6,052 nucleotides of DNA from Gammaproteobacteria bacterium (GTDB lineage: Bacteria > Pseudomonadota > Gammaproteobacteria > Thiohalobacterales > Thiohalobacteraceae). This document shows positions 5,037 through 6,052 of the stretch, in pieces. The notes under the pieces were generated by a model. It saw only the letters and a list, made by a program, of their open reading frames with translations, did no database searches and had not been told where the DNA came from. Position 1 is the first letter of the stretch. The number at the start of each line of letters is the position of its first letter. The stretch spans positions 1 through 6,052 of the forward strand of contig JACRMO010000245.1 in NCBI GenBank assembly GCA_016214925.1, read 5' to 3'. Made by a program: the position numbers and the translations under genes.

Positions 5037-6052
5037 ATGTACCGATGCGTGTTAGCGCTGTTGTTTCTATTGGCCTCCGCCCCCTCGGCCGCGGAACAGA
5101 TGCTGCGCATCGCAGTGGCGACGACTGCCGAAGAATCCGGACTAGTTAGCTATCTCGTCCAGGAATTCCGCAAGTCCAATCCCGATGTCAACGTCACTCT
5201 GACCATCACCGGGGCAATCAACGCGCTGCAGGTCGCGCGCAACGGTGCAGTGGATGCGGTTATCACACATCACCCTGCCAGTGAAACCCTGTTTGTCGCC
5301 GAAGGCTATGGTCTGAGCCGCACGCTCATCATGAGCAATGGTTTCGCCTTTTTCGGTCCTCCGTCGGACCCTTTGGCGTTGGCGACTGAGACTGACATTG
5401 TGCGGATACTGCACAAGATCGCCGACGCCGAGCCGGACTTCGTCGTTCAGGGTGAGAACTCCGGCACCTTCCGCAAGCTGCAGGAATTGTGGGTGGCCGC
5501 GGAGATCACGCCCGATTGGGTTGGCTACGAATCGACCGGTTCCAGCTCCCACGCGACACTTCTCGCAGCGGCGGCATCCGGCGCTTATACCTTCGCGGAC
5601 ATGGGCACTTATTTTTCGTTGCGCGCCAAGCTCGGCGATACTGTCGTCCCGTTGGTCAGGGACCATAAGGCCCTGCGCAATTACTATTCCTACGTGGTCG
5701 TCAATCCGGTCAAATTTCCCGGGGTTAACCGGGTGCTCGCTGAACGTTTTCTCGAGTGGCTGGTTTCCGATTTGGCCCAGTCGCTGATTGGCGACTATGG
5801 GCAAGCGCGTTTTGGGGTGCAGCTGTACGAACCGGCCGCGCATCTCGATGAGGCGTTGCGTGCCATGCGTGCAGCCAAGCATCTTGAGGACAGCCAGCAC
5901 TTCATTTATGCGCTCGTTTCGGTTGCCGCCCTGCTCACGATCCTGGCGGTCTGGGCGGCGGTGTCTTTCCGTATGAGTGCGCGGTTGCAGGCTCGCACCA
6001 AGGCGAGCGAAGAACGATTTTCACTCGCGGTTGCCGGATCGCAGGACGGCAT
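5037..6052 (+). CDS. Sensor protein, partial: TupA-like periplasmic domain, membrane helix, start of PAS
   Basis: 338 codons to the window edge. ATG 5037 follows a strong SD GGGAGGAGGG (5026-5035). Residues 1-19 are a signal peptide (LALLFLLASAPSAAE). Residues 22-285 match the tungstate-binding TupA family (PBP_like_2): ATTAEESG (28-35), GAINALQVARNGAVDAV (59-75), THHPASE (77-83), GYG, GPPSDP (107-112), GENSGTFRKLQELW (139-152) and AYTFADMGTY (183-192). Residues 289-312 form a membrane helix (FIYALVSVAALLTILAVWAA), then ASEERFSLAVAGSQDG (323-338) is the usual opening of a PAS domain. So a ligand-binding protein normally feeding an ABC transporter is here a transmembrane sensor input; the output (kinase, GGDEF or other) lies beyond the edge. 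The Thr/Ser-rich TTTS ligand motif of TupA is changed to TTAE, so the ligand may differ from tungstate. No tupB or tupC transporter gene is nearby in the window. Confidence 0.85.
   Translation, partial: MYRCVLALLFLLASAPSAAEQMLRIAVATTAEESGLVSYLVQEFRKSNPDVNVTLTITGAINALQVARNGAVDAVITHHPASETLFVAEGYGLSRTLIMSNGFAFFGPPSDPLALATETDIVRILHKIADAEPDFVVQGENSGTFRKLQELWVAAEITPDWVGYESTGSSSHATLLAAAASGAYTFADMGTYFSLRAKLGDTVVPLVRDHKALRNYYSYVVVNPVKFPGVNRVLAERFLEWLVSDLAQSLIGDYGQARFGVQLYEPAAHLDEALRAMRAAKHLEDSQHFIYALVSVAALLTILAVWAAVSFRMSARLQARTKASEERFSLAVAGSQDG

Noticed and set aside
5142..5900. Long open frame on the minus strand (252 aa)
   Set aside because: It lies wholly inside the TupA-like sensor gene, shows no recognisable motif, and is a codon-bias shadow.

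Overview
The window looks like the chromosome of an environmental beta- or gammaproteobacterium. This is an inference from gene content: a protein with a VPLPA-type PEP-CTERM sorting tail (so an exosortase should be encoded elsewhere), a YfiR-like periplasmic protein, a CZB zinc-sensor protein and a TupA-type periplasmic sensor, in moderately GC-rich DNA. Several start codons with good Shine-Dalgarno (SD) sequences are not ATG: one GTG and two TTG. No rRNA, tRNA, CRISPR array or complete mobile element is visible.

Layout. At the left edge, on the minus strand, is a partial ORF (1-324) that begins like a YfiR-type periplasmic protein and then changes, in frame, into a membrane segment typical of LysE-family exporters. 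This is either a fusion or deletion product or an assembly chimera. A divergent intergenic region follows, with a good sigma70-like promoter (510-538) whose -35 box overlaps a perfect palindrome. It drives a receiver-domain protein (620-1321). Directly after its TGA, in the same frame and with no intergenic base, lies a TTG-started coiled-coil protein with a C-terminal membrane helix (1322-1669). Next come an FkbM-type methyltransferase (1856-2641) and a secreted DUF1566 protein with a VPxPA-CTERM tail (2901-3590), closed by a strong hairpin terminator (3612-3644).

The right half holds a GFA/CENP-V-fold zinc protein (3853-4245), a stand-alone CZB protein (4377-4796), a frameshifted scrap of a second GFA-like gene (4801-4838), and the first 338 codons of a sensor with a signal peptide, a TupA-like oxyanion-binding domain, one membrane helix and the start of a PAS domain (5037 to the window end).

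How the genes may work together. There is no long operon; most genes have their own leader. The exception is the receiver / membrane coiled-coil pair, which must be co-transcribed and is probably translationally coupled. YfiR, CZB and PBP-TM-PAS proteins are often connected to cyclic-di-GMP signalling, so the window may be a patchwork of signalling inputs, but no GGDEF or EAL domain is inside it. The most unusual points are the in-frame TGA junction at 1319-1324, the YfiR/LysE chimera, the GFA remnant, and the TupA-like sensor whose usual Thr/Ser-rich ligand motif is altered.
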